A stretch of DNA of 38,617 nt from Streptomyces viridochromogenes DSM 40736. GTDB taxonomy: Bacteria; Actinomycetota; Actinomycetes; Streptomycetales; Streptomycetaceae. Below are positions 31,040 to 38,617 of this stretch, piece after piece. Within the stretch, counting starts at the first letter, position 1. Every line of letters starts with the position of its first letter. Position numbers and translations under genes: made by a program. Below the pieces are notes generated by a model. The model ran no database searches. It saw nothing but the letters and a program-made list of their open reading frames with translations, and had not been told where the DNA came from. Where the stretch lies: positions 8,069,316-8,107,932 of the forward strand of contig NZ_GG657757.1 in assembly GCF_000158955.1 (NCBI RefSeq), in the 5' to 3' direction.

Positions 31040-31768
31040 ATGGGTGACGACAGCCAGGGCTGGACGGCGGCCCCTGCCGCGGCGGAGCGGGCGCGCTCGG
31101 TGCTCGCCGCCGCGTGGTCCTGCTCGGTGACCGCGGAGGGCACGCGTGAGGAACTGGTCGGCGCGCACACGGTGACCGAGGACGGCAGGGTGCTCGTGAC
31201 CGTGCCCGAGGACAGCGCGCTGCTCGCGGCCGCGATCTGCGCACCGCGCGGCGAGCCGTCCGCGGTGCTGGAGTTCGCCGACGTCGCCCCCGTCCCGCTG
31301 CGCAACCGGATCCGCGCCCGGCTGTGGCTCGCGGGCTGGTTCACCGTCGAGGAGGACCGGCTGGTCTTCCGGCCCACGCGGGTGGTGCTGCGGCAGTCGT
31401 CCGGAGCCGTGGTCGTGGACCTCGACGAGTTCACCGCCGCCGTGCCCGATCCGCTCACCACGGCCGAGGCGCGGCTGCTGACCCATCTGGCCGACTGCCA
31501 CGCCGACGCGGTCGAGCGGCTCACCCGGCTCGTCGACCACGACAGCCTGCACGGCGCCGTCCGGGTCCAGCCGCTCGGCGTCGACCGGCACGGACTGACG
31601 CTGCGCATCGAACGCGCCCGCGCCCACGGCGACGTACGGCTGGCCTTCCACACGCCCGCCGACGACGTCGCGCAGCTCACCGAGCGCATGCACGTCCTGC
31701 TCGGCCAGGCGAGCGCCGCGTCCTGCCCCCGGTCCCTACAGCGGCAGCGCACAGACGGCGACCGGTGA
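31040..31768 (+). CDS. DUF2470 domain protein under iron-box control
   Basis: A 242-residue protein with an N-terminal region resembling flavin-reductase / PNPOx-like split barrels (residues about 15-130) and a C-terminal DUF2470 helical domain, with LTTAEARLLTHLADCHADAV near 140 and VQPLGVDRHGL after it. DUF2470 also occurs at the end of HugZ-type heme oxygenases, where it contacts heme. The ATG at 31040 has a perfect AAGGAGGT. The overlapping iron box predicts expression only under iron starvation, so a part in heme use, siderophore handling or iron sparing is likely. The last 33 bases overlap the convergent lactonase-like gene. Confidence 0.88.
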   Translation: MGDDSQGWTAAPAAAERARSVLAAAWSCSVTAEGTREELVGAHTVTEDGRVLVTVPEDSALLAAAICAPRGEPSAVLEFADVAPVPLRNRIRARLWLAGWFTVEEDRLVFRPTRVVLRQSSGAVVVDLDEFTAAVPDPLTTAEARLLTHLADCHADAVERLTRLVDHDSLHGAVRVQPLGVDRHGLTLRIERARAHGDVRLAFHTPADDVAQLTERMHVLLGQASAASCPRSLQRQRTDGDR

Positions 31769-32932
31769 CGGAAACGGTTCACCTGCGCGCCGCAGCGTGC
31801 CGCTCGTCCCGTCCACGTGGAACACGGTCACGGTGGAAGACTTCTGGTTCGCCGCGAACAGCAGCGTGCCCTCGGGCGAGAAGGCGATCTGGCGCGGGAA
31901 GTCCCCGCCGACCGGCACGGTGTCCAGCAGCCTGAGTTTCGCGCCGTCCGCCTCGACGGCGTAGCGCGTGAGGCTGTTGTGGCCACGGTTGGCGAGATAC
32001 GCCCAGCGGCCGTTCGGGGTCACCAGGATCTGCGCGGGGTAGTTCGTGCCCGAACCCGTCCCCGTGGGCTGCGCCTCGCCGACGGTCACGCGGCCCGTGG
32101 CCGGATCGTACGCGCAGACCGCCACCGTGTTGTCGACCTCGTCGGCGAGGTAGGCGTACAGGCCGCCGGGGTGGAACGTGAGGTGGCGCGGGCCGGCGCC
32201 CGGCCGGGTCCGCGCCCGTGAGACCTCGCTGAGCGTGCCGGCCTTCTCGTCCAGCCGGTAGGTGTAGACGGTGTCCGTACCCAGGTCGACGGCGAGCACA
32301 TGCCGCCCGTCCGGACTGGTGATGATCTGGTGGGCGTGCGGGCCCTCCTGCCCCGGCCCGGGCGCCGGACTGGAGTGCGTGACGAGGTCGGTGCGCTCAC
32401 CGAGGGCGCCCGAGGCGTCGATCGGATGCACGGCCACACTGCCCGAGCCGTAGTTCGCGCTGAGCAGCCAGCGCCCGCCGGGATGCACCGACAGGTGGCA
32501 GGGCGCCGCGCCCCCGGTGCTCCGGCTGCCCAGGACCGTCCGGTCGGACAGCCGGACGGCGGTCACGGCGCCGTCCTCGCGCTCGTTCACCGCGTACAGC
32601 GTGTGCCGGTCCGGGTGGACCGCGAGGTACGACGGGTCGCCGACGCCGGTGAGCGTGCCGGTGCCGGCGATACGGCCCGTCTCCGCGTCGTACGTGGCCA
32701 GGCCGATGCCCTTGCCGCCGCCTTCGACGGAGGTGTAGGTGCCGAGGTAGAGGGGGCGCGGGCCGGAAGGGCGCCGGGCCTGCCGGGACGGGCTCGCGCT
32801 CGCCTCGGGAGGAGCCGACGTCGTCGGCGACGCGGGCGGGGGCGCGTCGTCACAGGCCGGCAGCGCCGCCGCGGCGGCCCCGCCCGCCAGCGCGCCGACG
32901 AACCGGCGCCTGCTCCAGCCGCCACTGCTCAT
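31736..32932 (-). CDS. Tat-exported lactonase-fold (Lactonase, 7-bladed propeller) lipoprotein
   Basis: A 398-residue protein. The signal carries SRRRFVGALAGG (twin Arg) and the lipobox LPAC, then a Pro/Ser-rich linker, so it is a Tat lipoprotein. The rest is a seven-bladed propeller of the YbhE/6-phosphogluconolactonase-like family: LYLGTYTS, HPDRHTLYAVNE, CHLSVHPGGRWLLSANYGSG, GPHAHQI and PGAGPRHLTFHP. Cytoplasmic members hydrolyse 6-phosphogluconolactone; the exported forms have unproven substrates. The ATG at 32932 follows GAGGGG. Its 3' end overlaps the DUF2470 gene by 33 bases. Confidence 0.9.
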   Translation of the reverse strand: MSSGGWSRRRFVGALAGGAAAAALPACDDAPPPASPTTSAPPEASASPSRQARRPSGPRPLYLGTYTSVEGGGKGIGLATYDAETGRIAGTGTLTGVGDPSYLAVHPDRHTLYAVNEREDGAVTAVRLSDRTVLGSRSTGGAAPCHLSVHPGGRWLLSANYGSGSVAVHPIDASGALGERTDLVTHSSPAPGPGQEGPHAHQIITSPDGRHVLAVDLGTDTVYTYRLDEKAGTLSEVSRARTRPGAGPRHLTFHPGGLYAYLADEVDNTVAVCAYDPATGRVTVGEAQPTGTGSGTNYPAQILVTPNGRWAYLANRGHNSLTRYAVEADGAKLRLLDTVPVGGDFPRQIAFSPEGTLLFAANQKSSTVTVFHVDGTSGTLRRAGEPFPSPVAVCALPL

Positions 32933-33037
32933 GTCGCCCCTCAGGTCGTCACTCGTCCCCGTCGCGACAGCCACCATGGCGTGGATCATCGCGGGGTGCA
33001 AGAAAGGCACCGGGCATTGCGCCTGCTGCAACGCACC

Positions 33038-34291
33038 TCAGTGGGAACGCCCGTCGAACCCGGCACGGTTGCGCCACAGCTGCTCCTGGACCCCGAGGCG
33101 CTCACGCAGCCGGGTCAGACGGGGCATCCGGGCGCGCTGCTCGCGCGACACGCGGTCCAGCTCCTCGAACAGGCGCCGGGTGCGGTGCTCGGTGTCGAGC
33201 TCGTCGAGGATGCGGTTGACCTCCGTCAGGACGGCGCCGAACAACTGCCAGTGCCGCGTCTCGCGGTCGGCCTCCTCGCGCAGCAGCAGGGCCAGCTTGT
33301 CGCGGGTGCCCGCCGCGGTGCGCAACTCCGCGGCGAGGCGTTCCTCCGCCGACTCGGCGCTCTCGCTGAGATGGGTGGTCACCAGCACCGCGAAACTCAC
33401 CACGGCGTCGGCGATCTCGGACAGCAGCTGATCCAGTACGGCGCCCGTCTCGGTGTCGAACAACGGCTCCGGTACCCGCTCCTTGGCGAGGTCGGTGAAC
33501 GTGCGGGCGAGCACGCGCAGGACGACCGTGCAGATCTCCAGCGTGTCCAGGCCGGTACGCAGCACCACCCGGTGCAGCAGGCCCTCCCGCACGCGCGGGT
33601 TGAGCCGCAGACTGTCCTCGGCCTGCCGAAGCGCCGCGTCCACCTCGACGATGTCGTGGTCCAGACGCCGTGCCTCGTACAGCCGCTCCTCCGCACGGTC
33701 CACGGGCGTGCCGCCGGCGGCCTCCTCGCCCATGCGCAGCATCAGCTGCCGCAGCCGGCGCGCCAGGCCGTCGATGGACTCGCCCGCCTCCTCCACCCAC
33801 ACGGGCGGGGCCAGCAGCAGATTGCAGGCGAGTCCGACGGTCGCTCCGATCAGGGTCTCCAGCACCCGCGCCCAGGCGGTGTTCCCGACGGTGGTGACCC
33901 CGAGGACCAGCATCGCGCTGATCGCGACCTCGGGTACGTACTCCTCCACCCGGACCAGCCGTCCCACGGCCAGCGAGGCCACCAGAAGCAGCGCCAGGCT
34001 CCACCAGGTCAGGCCCACCAGCAGGCTGAACGCGATGGCGACCAGGACCCCGGTCACCACGGCGTTGACCCGCCGGAAGCCGTTGGTGAGCGTGGCGTAC
34101 AGCGTCACCTGGACGACCAGCAGGGCCGTCAGGGGAGCGGTGAGGGGCGCCTTCTCGGGGCTCAGCCGCAGTGCGATGACGTACGCGATCGTCGCCGCGG
34201 TCGCGGACCGCAGCGTCTGGACGACCACCGGATCACGGCGCTTGCGCACGATCCTCGTGATGGGCGCCGACCACTCATGTACCTCTCGCAT
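33038..34291 (-). CDS. FUSC / aromatic acid exporter family membrane protein
   Basis: About 417 residues. Six or so hydrophobic segments lie between about 25 and 165 (SATAATIAYVIALRL, ALLVVQVTLYATL, LVAIAFSLLVGLTW, LLLVASLAVG), followed by a long, charged, coiled-coil-prone cytoplasmic half (200-400). This is half of the full FUSC/AaeB-like layout, so it may dimerise. Relatives export aromatic acids or fusaric acid; the substrate here is unknown. The start is uncertain: the ATG at 34291 begins the conserved part, but ATGs at 34321 and 34330 are possible and none has an ideal ribosome site. Confidence 0.85.
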   Translation of the reverse strand: MREVHEWSAPITRIVRKRRDPVVVQTLRSATAATIAYVIALRLSPEKAPLTAPLTALLVVQVTLYATLTNGFRRVNAVVTGVLVAIAFSLLVGLTWWSLALLLVASLAVGRLVRVEEYVPEVAISAMLVLGVTTVGNTAWARVLETLIGATVGLACNLLLAPPVWVEEAGESIDGLARRLRQLMLRMGEEAAGGTPVDRAEERLYEARRLDHDIVEVDAALRQAEDSLRLNPRVREGLLHRVVLRTGLDTLEICTVVLRVLARTFTDLAKERVPEPLFDTETGAVLDQLLSEIADAVVSFAVLVTTHLSESAESAEERLAAELRTAAGTRDKLALLLREEADRETRHWQLFGAVLTEVNRILDELDTEHRTRRLFEELDRVSREQRARMPRLTRLRERLGVQEQLWRNRAGFDGRSH

Positions 34292-34378
34292 CCTCGGGCT
34301 GTTCCCCTTCCCCTGGCGCATCGAACGCATTCATGAAGGACGTTAGTGCCGGGGGAATCCACGGGCGACCGAGGGCCC

Positions 34379-34873
34379 TCAGACGTGCACCTTGTCGAGG
34401 AAGGCCGCCAGATGGCCCCTGGTCCGCTCGATCTGCGCCTCCAGGGTGAGGCTCTCGTCGAGACGGGAGCCGGACTCCGGCAGCTTCTTCCCGCGCACGT
34501 AGAAGGAACAGGCGAGGTCGGTGCACATGTACACGCCCACGGAGTTGCCCTCCCGGCCGGCCGGACCCGCCTTGCGCGCGGTCATCAGCGAGACACCGCC
34601 CCGCGGGTGCGTCGTCAGGCACAGCGAACACATGCTGCGGTGCAGGAACCCGCGCTGGGCGGTCTGGAACCGCATCGACAGCCCGACGAGCCGCCCCTCG
34701 CGCTCGACGACCAGATAGCTCCGGTCCGGCGCCCCCGGATCCCGCCACCCGAGGAAGTCGAGATCGTCCCAGGGCCGCTCGGCGAGGTCCCGGGGGACGG
34801 CCAGGCGCTTGGCCTCTCCCTTCGAGCAGTTGATGAAGGAGGTGCGGATGTCCTGCTCGGTGAGTGGCTTCAC
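34379..34873 (-). CDS. FBP/FusB-like treble-clef zinc-finger protein
   Basis: A 164-residue protein. The N-terminal helical part (DIRTSFINCSKGEAKRL) leads to a treble-clef zinc finger with SLCLTTHPRGGVSLM and MCTDLACSFYVRGKK providing four Cys, matching the FBP_C family that includes FusB/FusC-type EF-G-binding proteins. In staphylococci these rescue EF-G from fusidic acid; actinobacterial members are poorly studied. The GTG at 34873 has GGGAG 7 bases upstream; a frame beginning at 34930 crosses the palindrome and is unlikely to be translated. A strong palindrome at 34901-34921 lies just upstream. Confidence 0.85.
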   Translation of the reverse strand: MKPLTEQDIRTSFINCSKGEAKRLAVPRDLAERPWDDLDFLGWRDPGAPDRSYLVVEREGRLVGLSMRFQTAQRGFLHRSMCSLCLTTHPRGGVSLMTARKAGPAGREGNSVGVYMCTDLACSFYVRGKKLPESGSRLDESLTLEAQIERTRGHLAAFLDKVHV

Positions 34874-34900
34874 GAGAGTGCTCCCGGGGTGTCGTCCCTG

Positions 34901-34921
34901 AAACCTAGAGGCCCTAGGTTT
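34901..34921. promoter_or_regulatory. inverted repeat upstream of the FBP/FusB-like gene
   Basis: AAACCTAG (34901-34908), AGGCC, CTAGGTTT (34914-34921): perfect 8-bp arms with a 5-base spacer, 28 bases before the GTG. It looks like an operator of a dimeric regulator. No matching regulator is next to it; the PAS-LuxR gene upstream is a weak candidate. Confidence 0.5.
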
Positions 34922-34983
34922 TATGGCCACGTCAGGTTAGACAGCCACGACGGCGGGTGCGAGTGCTTTTCCCGGAGGCCGAC

Positions 34984-35634
34984 TCAGTCCGCCTGAGCGG
35001 CCGGGATCTCCGGCGGCCAGACCCCGGGCGCGAGCACCCCCAGCGCATAGGCCCGGGCCACCAGTTCCGTGCGGTTGGCGGCATGCCAGCGGGCCGTCAG
35101 GCGGCGCAGGTGATAGGTGACGCCGTCGGTGGTGAGGCCGGTCTCGCGGGCCGCCCGGGCCGTGGTGGCGCCGGCGGCCAGCAGGGCCAGGACGCGGGCC
35201 TCCATCGGGGTGACCCGGGCCGGCCCGGCGGGCGGGGCGGGGGAGGGGGCGCGTTCGCCGTCCACGCGCAGCATCACCAGCAGCGCCGGAGTGTCCTCCG
35301 CCGCGTCGCTCACCGGGTCCGCCGTCAGCTCCCCGTACCGCTCCGCCCCGCCGGACACCCGCCAGCACACCGACACCTGGTACCGCGAGCGGCGCCGCAG
35401 CCGCAGCGCCTCCGCGATCCGCTCCACCTGCGTCGCCTCGCGCGGGCTGAACAGGTCCAGCACGTCCCGGCCGCGCAGCCGCCCCGGCGTCGTACCGCAC
35501 TCCGCCGCCATCGCCGGGTTGGCGAGGAGTACCGCTCCGTACACGTCGCACACCGCGACCGGCATGGCGACCCGGTCGAACAGGAGCAGGGCGCGATTGC
35601 GCCACGTCACGGCCTCCTGCCGGCCCTGGTCCAC
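34984..35634 (-). CDS. PAS-LuxR transcriptional regulator
   Basis: A 216-residue regulator. A PAS domain (about 15-125) has MPVAVCDVYGAVLLANPAM and GRDVLDLFSPREA; after a Pro/Ala linker a LuxR/GerE HTH (about 140-205) has MEARVLALLAAGATTARAAR and TTDGVTYHLRRL. The GTG at 35634 follows AAGGAGG by 5 bases, making it clearly better than an ATG at 35670. It is divergent from the CYP102-type fusion, with a CTACA-N6-TGTAG inverted repeat between them, so it may control that gene. PAS ligands can be heme, flavin or small molecules; none is indicated here. Confidence 0.9.
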   Translation of the reverse strand: MDQGRQEAVTWRNRALLLFDRVAMPVAVCDVYGAVLLANPAMAAECGTTPGRLRGRDVLDLFSPREATQVERIAEALRLRRRSRYQVSVCWRVSGGAERYGELTADPVSDAAEDTPALLVMLRVDGERAPSPAPPAGPARVTPMEARVLALLAAGATTARAARETGLTTDGVTYHLRRLTARWHAANRTELVARAYALGVLAPGVWPPEIPAAQAD

Positions 35635-35690
35635 GAGTGCCTCCTTGCCACGCCGGGGCGCCCCGCGCAAGGGCGGAGCGGGTTCCCGGA

Positions 35691-35706
35691 CTACACAATC
35701 ATGTAG
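35691..35706. promoter_or_regulatory. inverted repeat in front of the CYP102 fusion gene
   Basis: CTACA-CAATCA-TGTAG, 5-bp arms with a 6-base spacer, in the 152-base region between the LuxR gene and the P450-reductase gene. A possible LuxR site; single copy. Confidence 0.35.
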
Positions 35707-35786
35707 GGCCTCCGTGCGGCCCGCCGGGCGCCGTGGATCACGCTGGATCGCAGTACTTCCGTACCGCGAAAGGCAGTTGTCGCGTC

Positions 35787-38617
35787 ATGCGCCCCACCGC
35801 ACAGTCTCCCCGGCCCGCAGACTCCCTCCCCGGGGTCCCCGTCGCCGACATCACCGCCACCGGACCCGGCGGTGCGCCGATCCAGCAGGCCATGGACCTG
35901 ATGCGCGAGCACGGGCCCGTGTTCGTGCGGCGGCTGTACGGGCGGGACACCCTGTTCGTGGGCGACCTCGACCTCGTGGCCGAACTCGCGGACGAGCAGC
36001 GGTTCGCCAAGCACATCGGGCCCGGCCTGGAGAACGTCCGCGAGTTCGCCGCCGACGGCCTGTTCACCGCGTACAACGACGAGCCCAACTGGGCCAAGGC
36101 GCACGACATCCTCATGCCCGCCTTCGCGCTGGGGTCCATGCGGACCTACCACCCCGTGATGCTGCGGGTGGCCCAGAGGCTCATCGCGTCCTGGGACCGC
36201 GACGCCCGCGCCGGACAGCCCGTCGACGTGCCCGGCGACATGACCCGCATGACGCTCGACACCATCGGACTCGCCGGGTTCGGCTACGACTTCGGCTCCT
36301 TCGAGCGGGCCGAGCCGCACCCCTTCGTCGAGTCGATGGTCCGCTGCCTGGAGTGGAGCATGACCCGCCTCGCCCGCGTCCCGGGCAAGGACTACTCGGC
36401 GGCGGACGCGGCCTTCCGGGAGGACTCCGCCTACCTCGCCCAGGTCGTCGACGAGGTCATCGCCGCCCGCACCGGTACCGACCAGAGCCAGGCCGACGAC
36501 CTGCTCGGCCTGATGCTCACCGCCGAGCACCCGGACGACGGCAGCACGCTCGACACCGCCAACATCCGCAACCAGGTCATCACCTTCCTGATCGCCGGTC
36601 ACGAGACCACCTCCGGCGCCATGTCCTTCGCTCTGTACTACCTCGCCAAGCACCCCACCGCGCTCCAGCTGGTGCAGCGCGAGGTCGACGAGCTGTGGGG
36701 CGACACGGCGGACGTGGAGCCGACGTACGACGAGGTCGGCCGGCTGACCTACACCCGCCAGGTCCTCAACGAGGCGCTCCGGCTGTGGCCCACCGCCGCC
36801 GTGTTCTCCCGGGAGGCCCGCGAGGACACGCTGCTCGGCGGCCGCATCCCGCTGCGTGCCGGGCAGGCCGCCCTGGTGCTCACGCCGATGCTGCACCGGC
36901 AGCCCGTGTGGGGCGACAACCCCGAGCTGTTCGACCCGTCCCGCTTCACGGCCGAGGCCGAGGCGGAGCGCCCGGTGCACGCCTTCAAGCCGTTCGGCAC
37001 CGGTGAGCGCGCCTGCATCGGACGGCAGTTCGCGCTGCACGAGGCGACCATGCTGCTGGCCATGCTGGTCCACCGCTACCGGCTGCGCGACCACGCCGAC
37101 TACCGGCTCGACGTCAAGGAGACCCTCACCCTCAAGCCCGAGGGCTTCACCCTCGCCCTGGCGCCGCGCACGTGCGCCGACCGCGTCCACACGCCGCTGC
37201 CCGGCGCCATCCAGGCCCAGGACGCCGAGTCGGCCGAACCGCAGGGCCTGCCCGCCCGGGTCCGCCCCGGCACCGCCGCCCTCTTCCTGCACGGCAGCAA
37301 CTACGGCACCTGCCGCGATTTCGCCGCCCAGCTCGCCGACGAGGCCGCAGCCGTCGGCTGCGAGACCGAGGTGGCGCCCCTGGACGCCTACGCCGGCGGC
37401 CTGCCCACCGACCGGCCCGTCGTCATCACCGCCGCCTCCTACAACGGCCGCCCCACCGACGACGCCACCGCCTTCGCCGCCCGGCTGGAGGAGACCCACG
37501 ACCTGTCCGGCGTGACCTACGCCGTCCTCGGCGTCGGCGACCGCAACTGGGCCGCCACCTACCAGCACGTCCCCACCCGGATCGACGAGAGGCTCGCCGA
37601 GTCCGGCGCCACCCGCCTGCTCGACCGCGCCGCCGCCGACGCCTCCGGCGACCTCACCGGCACCGTCCGGGAGTTCACGGCGGCCCTGCGCACCGCCCTG
37701 CTGCAGCAGTACGGCGACCCGGACGCCACCGCCCCGGACACCGGCGAACCCACGGCCGCCTACGAGGTCCGCACCCTGACCGGCGGCCCGCTGGACGCCC
37801 TCGCGGAGCGGCACGGCCTCGTCCCCATGCGGGTCACCGAGGCCCACGACCTCACCGCACCCGGCTACGCGCGCCGCAAGCGGTTCGTCCGCGTCGCACT
37901 GCCCGAGGGCGTCACCTACCGCACGGCCGACCACCTCACCGTGCTGCCCGCCAACGACCCGGGCCTCGTCACCCGCGCCGCCACCGCGCTCGGCGTCGAC
38001 CTCGACGAGGTCCTGGACATCCGCGCCACCCGCCCGCGCCGCGACGGCATCGCCGTCGACCGCCCCGTGACGGTACGACAGCTCCTCACCCACCACGTTG
38101 AGCTGCAGGAGCGCCCGAGCACCGGGCAGCTGGCCGCCCTCGCCGCAGCCAACCCGTGCCCGCCGGAACGCATGGCCCTGGCCGCCCTCAGCGACGACCC
38201 ACGCACCCTCGTGGAGATCATCGAGGACCACCCGGCCCTGCGCGGCGCCCTCGACTGGCCGCGGCTCCTCGACCTGCTGACTCCGCTGCGCCCCCGCCAC
38301 TACTCCATCTCGTCCTCGCCCGCCGTCGACCCCGGCCACGCGGACCTGATGGTCTCGCTGCTGGAGGCACCCGCCCGCTCGGGCAAGGGCGTCTACCGGG
38401 GTACCGGATCCGGCCACCTCAACACCGTCGAGCCCGGCGACATCGTGTACGCGCGCGTGCAGCCGTGCCGGGAGGCCTTCCGTATCGACGCCGCCGACGC
38501 GTCCGCCCCGGTCGTCATGATCGCGGCCGGCACCGGCCTCGCCCCGTTCCGCGGCGCGATCGCCGACCGTACGGCAGCCCTCGCGACGGGCGCCCGAACC
38601 GGGCCGGGCCCTCTGCT
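35787..38617 (+). CDS. cytochrome P450 / NADPH-P450 reductase fusion, CYP102 type (3' end cut)
   Basis: About 943 residues are visible with no stop; family members run about 1050-1070, so the end of the NADPH domain is missing. The P450 part (1-480) has IAGHETTSG, the ExxR region EALRLWPTAA and FGTGERACIGRQ with Cys about 410. An FMN flavodoxin domain follows (LHGSNYGT near 500), then an FAD domain with RHYSISSSP near 837 and the nucleotide motif AAGTGLAPFRG near 913. This is the self-sufficient fatty-acid hydroxylase design of P450 BM3. The ATG at 35787 has a weak ribosome site (AAAGG). A stand-alone paralogous heme domain lies 5.5 kb away. Confidence 0.93.
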   Translation, partial: MRPTAQSPRPADSLPGVPVADITATGPGGAPIQQAMDLMREHGPVFVRRLYGRDTLFVGDLDLVAELADEQRFAKHIGPGLENVREFAADGLFTAYNDEPNWAKAHDILMPAFALGSMRTYHPVMLRVAQRLIASWDRDARAGQPVDVPGDMTRMTLDTIGLAGFGYDFGSFERAEPHPFVESMVRCLEWSMTRLARVPGKDYSAADAAFREDSAYLAQVVDEVIAARTGTDQSQADDLLGLMLTAEHPDDGSTLDTANIRNQVITFLIAGHETTSGAMSFALYYLAKHPTALQLVQREVDELWGDTADVEPTYDEVGRLTYTRQVLNEALRLWPTAAVFSREAREDTLLGGRIPLRAGQAALVLTPMLHRQPVWGDNPELFDPSRFTAEAEAERPVHAFKPFGTGERACIGRQFALHEATMLLAMLVHRYRLRDHADYRLDVKETLTLKPEGFTLALAPRTCADRVHTPLPGAIQAQDAESAEPQGLPARVRPGTAALFLHGSNYGTCRDFAAQLADEAAAVGCETEVAPLDAYAGGLPTDRPVVITAASYNGRPTDDATAFAARLEETHDLSGVTYAVLGVGDRNWAATYQHVPTRIDERLAESGATRLLDRAAADASGDLTGTVREFTAALRTALLQQYGDPDATAPDTGEPTAAYEVRTLTGGPLDALAERHGLVPMRVTEAHDLTAPGYARRKRFVRVALPEGVTYRTADHLTVLPANDPGLVTRAATALGVDLDEVLDIRATRPRRDGIAVDRPVTVRQLLTHHVELQERPSTGQLAALAAANPCPPERMALAALSDDPRTLVEIIEDHPALRGALDWPRLLDLLTPLRPRHYSISSSPAVDPGHADLMVSLLEAPARSGKGVYRGTGSGHLNTVEPGDIVYARVQPCREAFRIDAADASAPVVMIAAGTGLAPFRGAIADRTAALATGARTGPGPL

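Noticed and set aside
35691..38417. A 908-codon open frame antisense to the P450-reductase fusion.
   Set aside because: Low-complexity Gly/Val/Asp/Gln composition, no motif, and the plus strand has P450, FMN and FAD motifs throughout.
24874..38617. The right part as a secondary-metabolite gene cluster (two P450s, regulators, exporter).
   Set aside because: No PKS, NRPS, terpene or RiPP core enzyme is visible, and the P450s are of the CYP102 fatty-acid type with their own local regulators.
1..38617. tRNA/rRNA genes, CRISPR arrays, transposases, integrases or attachment sites.
   Set aside because: Nothing recognisable was found; codon style and GC content stay even across the window, so there is no sign of a recent insertion.

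Overview
The window looks like part of a Streptomyces (or close actinomycete) chromosome. It is very GC-rich and densely packed on both strands. Start codons are often GTG or TTG, adjacent genes often share a 4-base ATGA/GTGA overlap, and the regulators are mostly TetR, LacI, LuxR/PAS and ECF types. I see no rRNA, tRNA, CRISPR array, insertion sequence or phage module. This is chromosomal metabolic DNA, and the first and last genes are cut by the window edges.

Positions 1-9154: a truncated alpha/beta hydrolase and a covalent-FAD (BBE-type) oxidoreductase on the minus strand; a divergent YheO/DauR-type regulator overlapping a PLP-dependent threonine/serine dehydratase-like enzyme, then a cupin; and an SDR oxidoreductase behind two perfect AAACCGATCGGTTT palindromes. 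A MoxR ATPase / VWA (CoxDE-like) pair follows on the minus strand. A TetR gene has a third, near-identical palindrome at its own promoter, which links it to the SDR 3 kb away. A second SDR and a possible 50-residue membrane peptide complete this part.

Positions 9162-24758: an apparently complete L-rhamnose catabolic locus built around a divergent promoter region (16895-17156). Leftward run rhaI (isomerase), rhaEW (rhamnulose-1-phosphate aldolase fused to lactaldehyde dehydrogenase), rhaB (kinase) and lutABC (L-lactate to pyruvate). Rightward run a sugar ABC transporter (rhaT, rhaP, rhaQ, rhaS), rhaM (mutarotase), an exported BNR_4 beta-propeller protein resembling polysaccharide lyases, and a LacI-family regulator. 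Both divergent promoters have good -35/-10 boxes, each with a LacI-like operator (TGAAAC-N-TTCA type) at or just after the expected start point. Together the genes could release rhamnose from a polysaccharide, import it, and convert it to DHAP plus pyruvate. The last gene, lutC, carries two separate one-base insertions 40 bp apart and is either broken or mis-sequenced.

Positions 24767-38617: an S33-type peptidase, a PIG-L deacetylase overlapping or abutting a SigJ-like ECF sigma factor, and a Cys-rich/pentapeptide-repeat protein. Next come a stand-alone CYP102-like P450 divergent from a TetR regulator; a DUF2470 gene behind a clear iron box; a Tat-exported lactonase-fold lipoprotein; a FUSC-type membrane protein; an FBP/FusB-like zinc-finger protein; and a PAS-LuxR regulator divergent from a P450-reductase fusion (CYP102 type) that runs off the right edge. 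Several convergent pairs abut or overlap tail to tail with no terminator visible between them.
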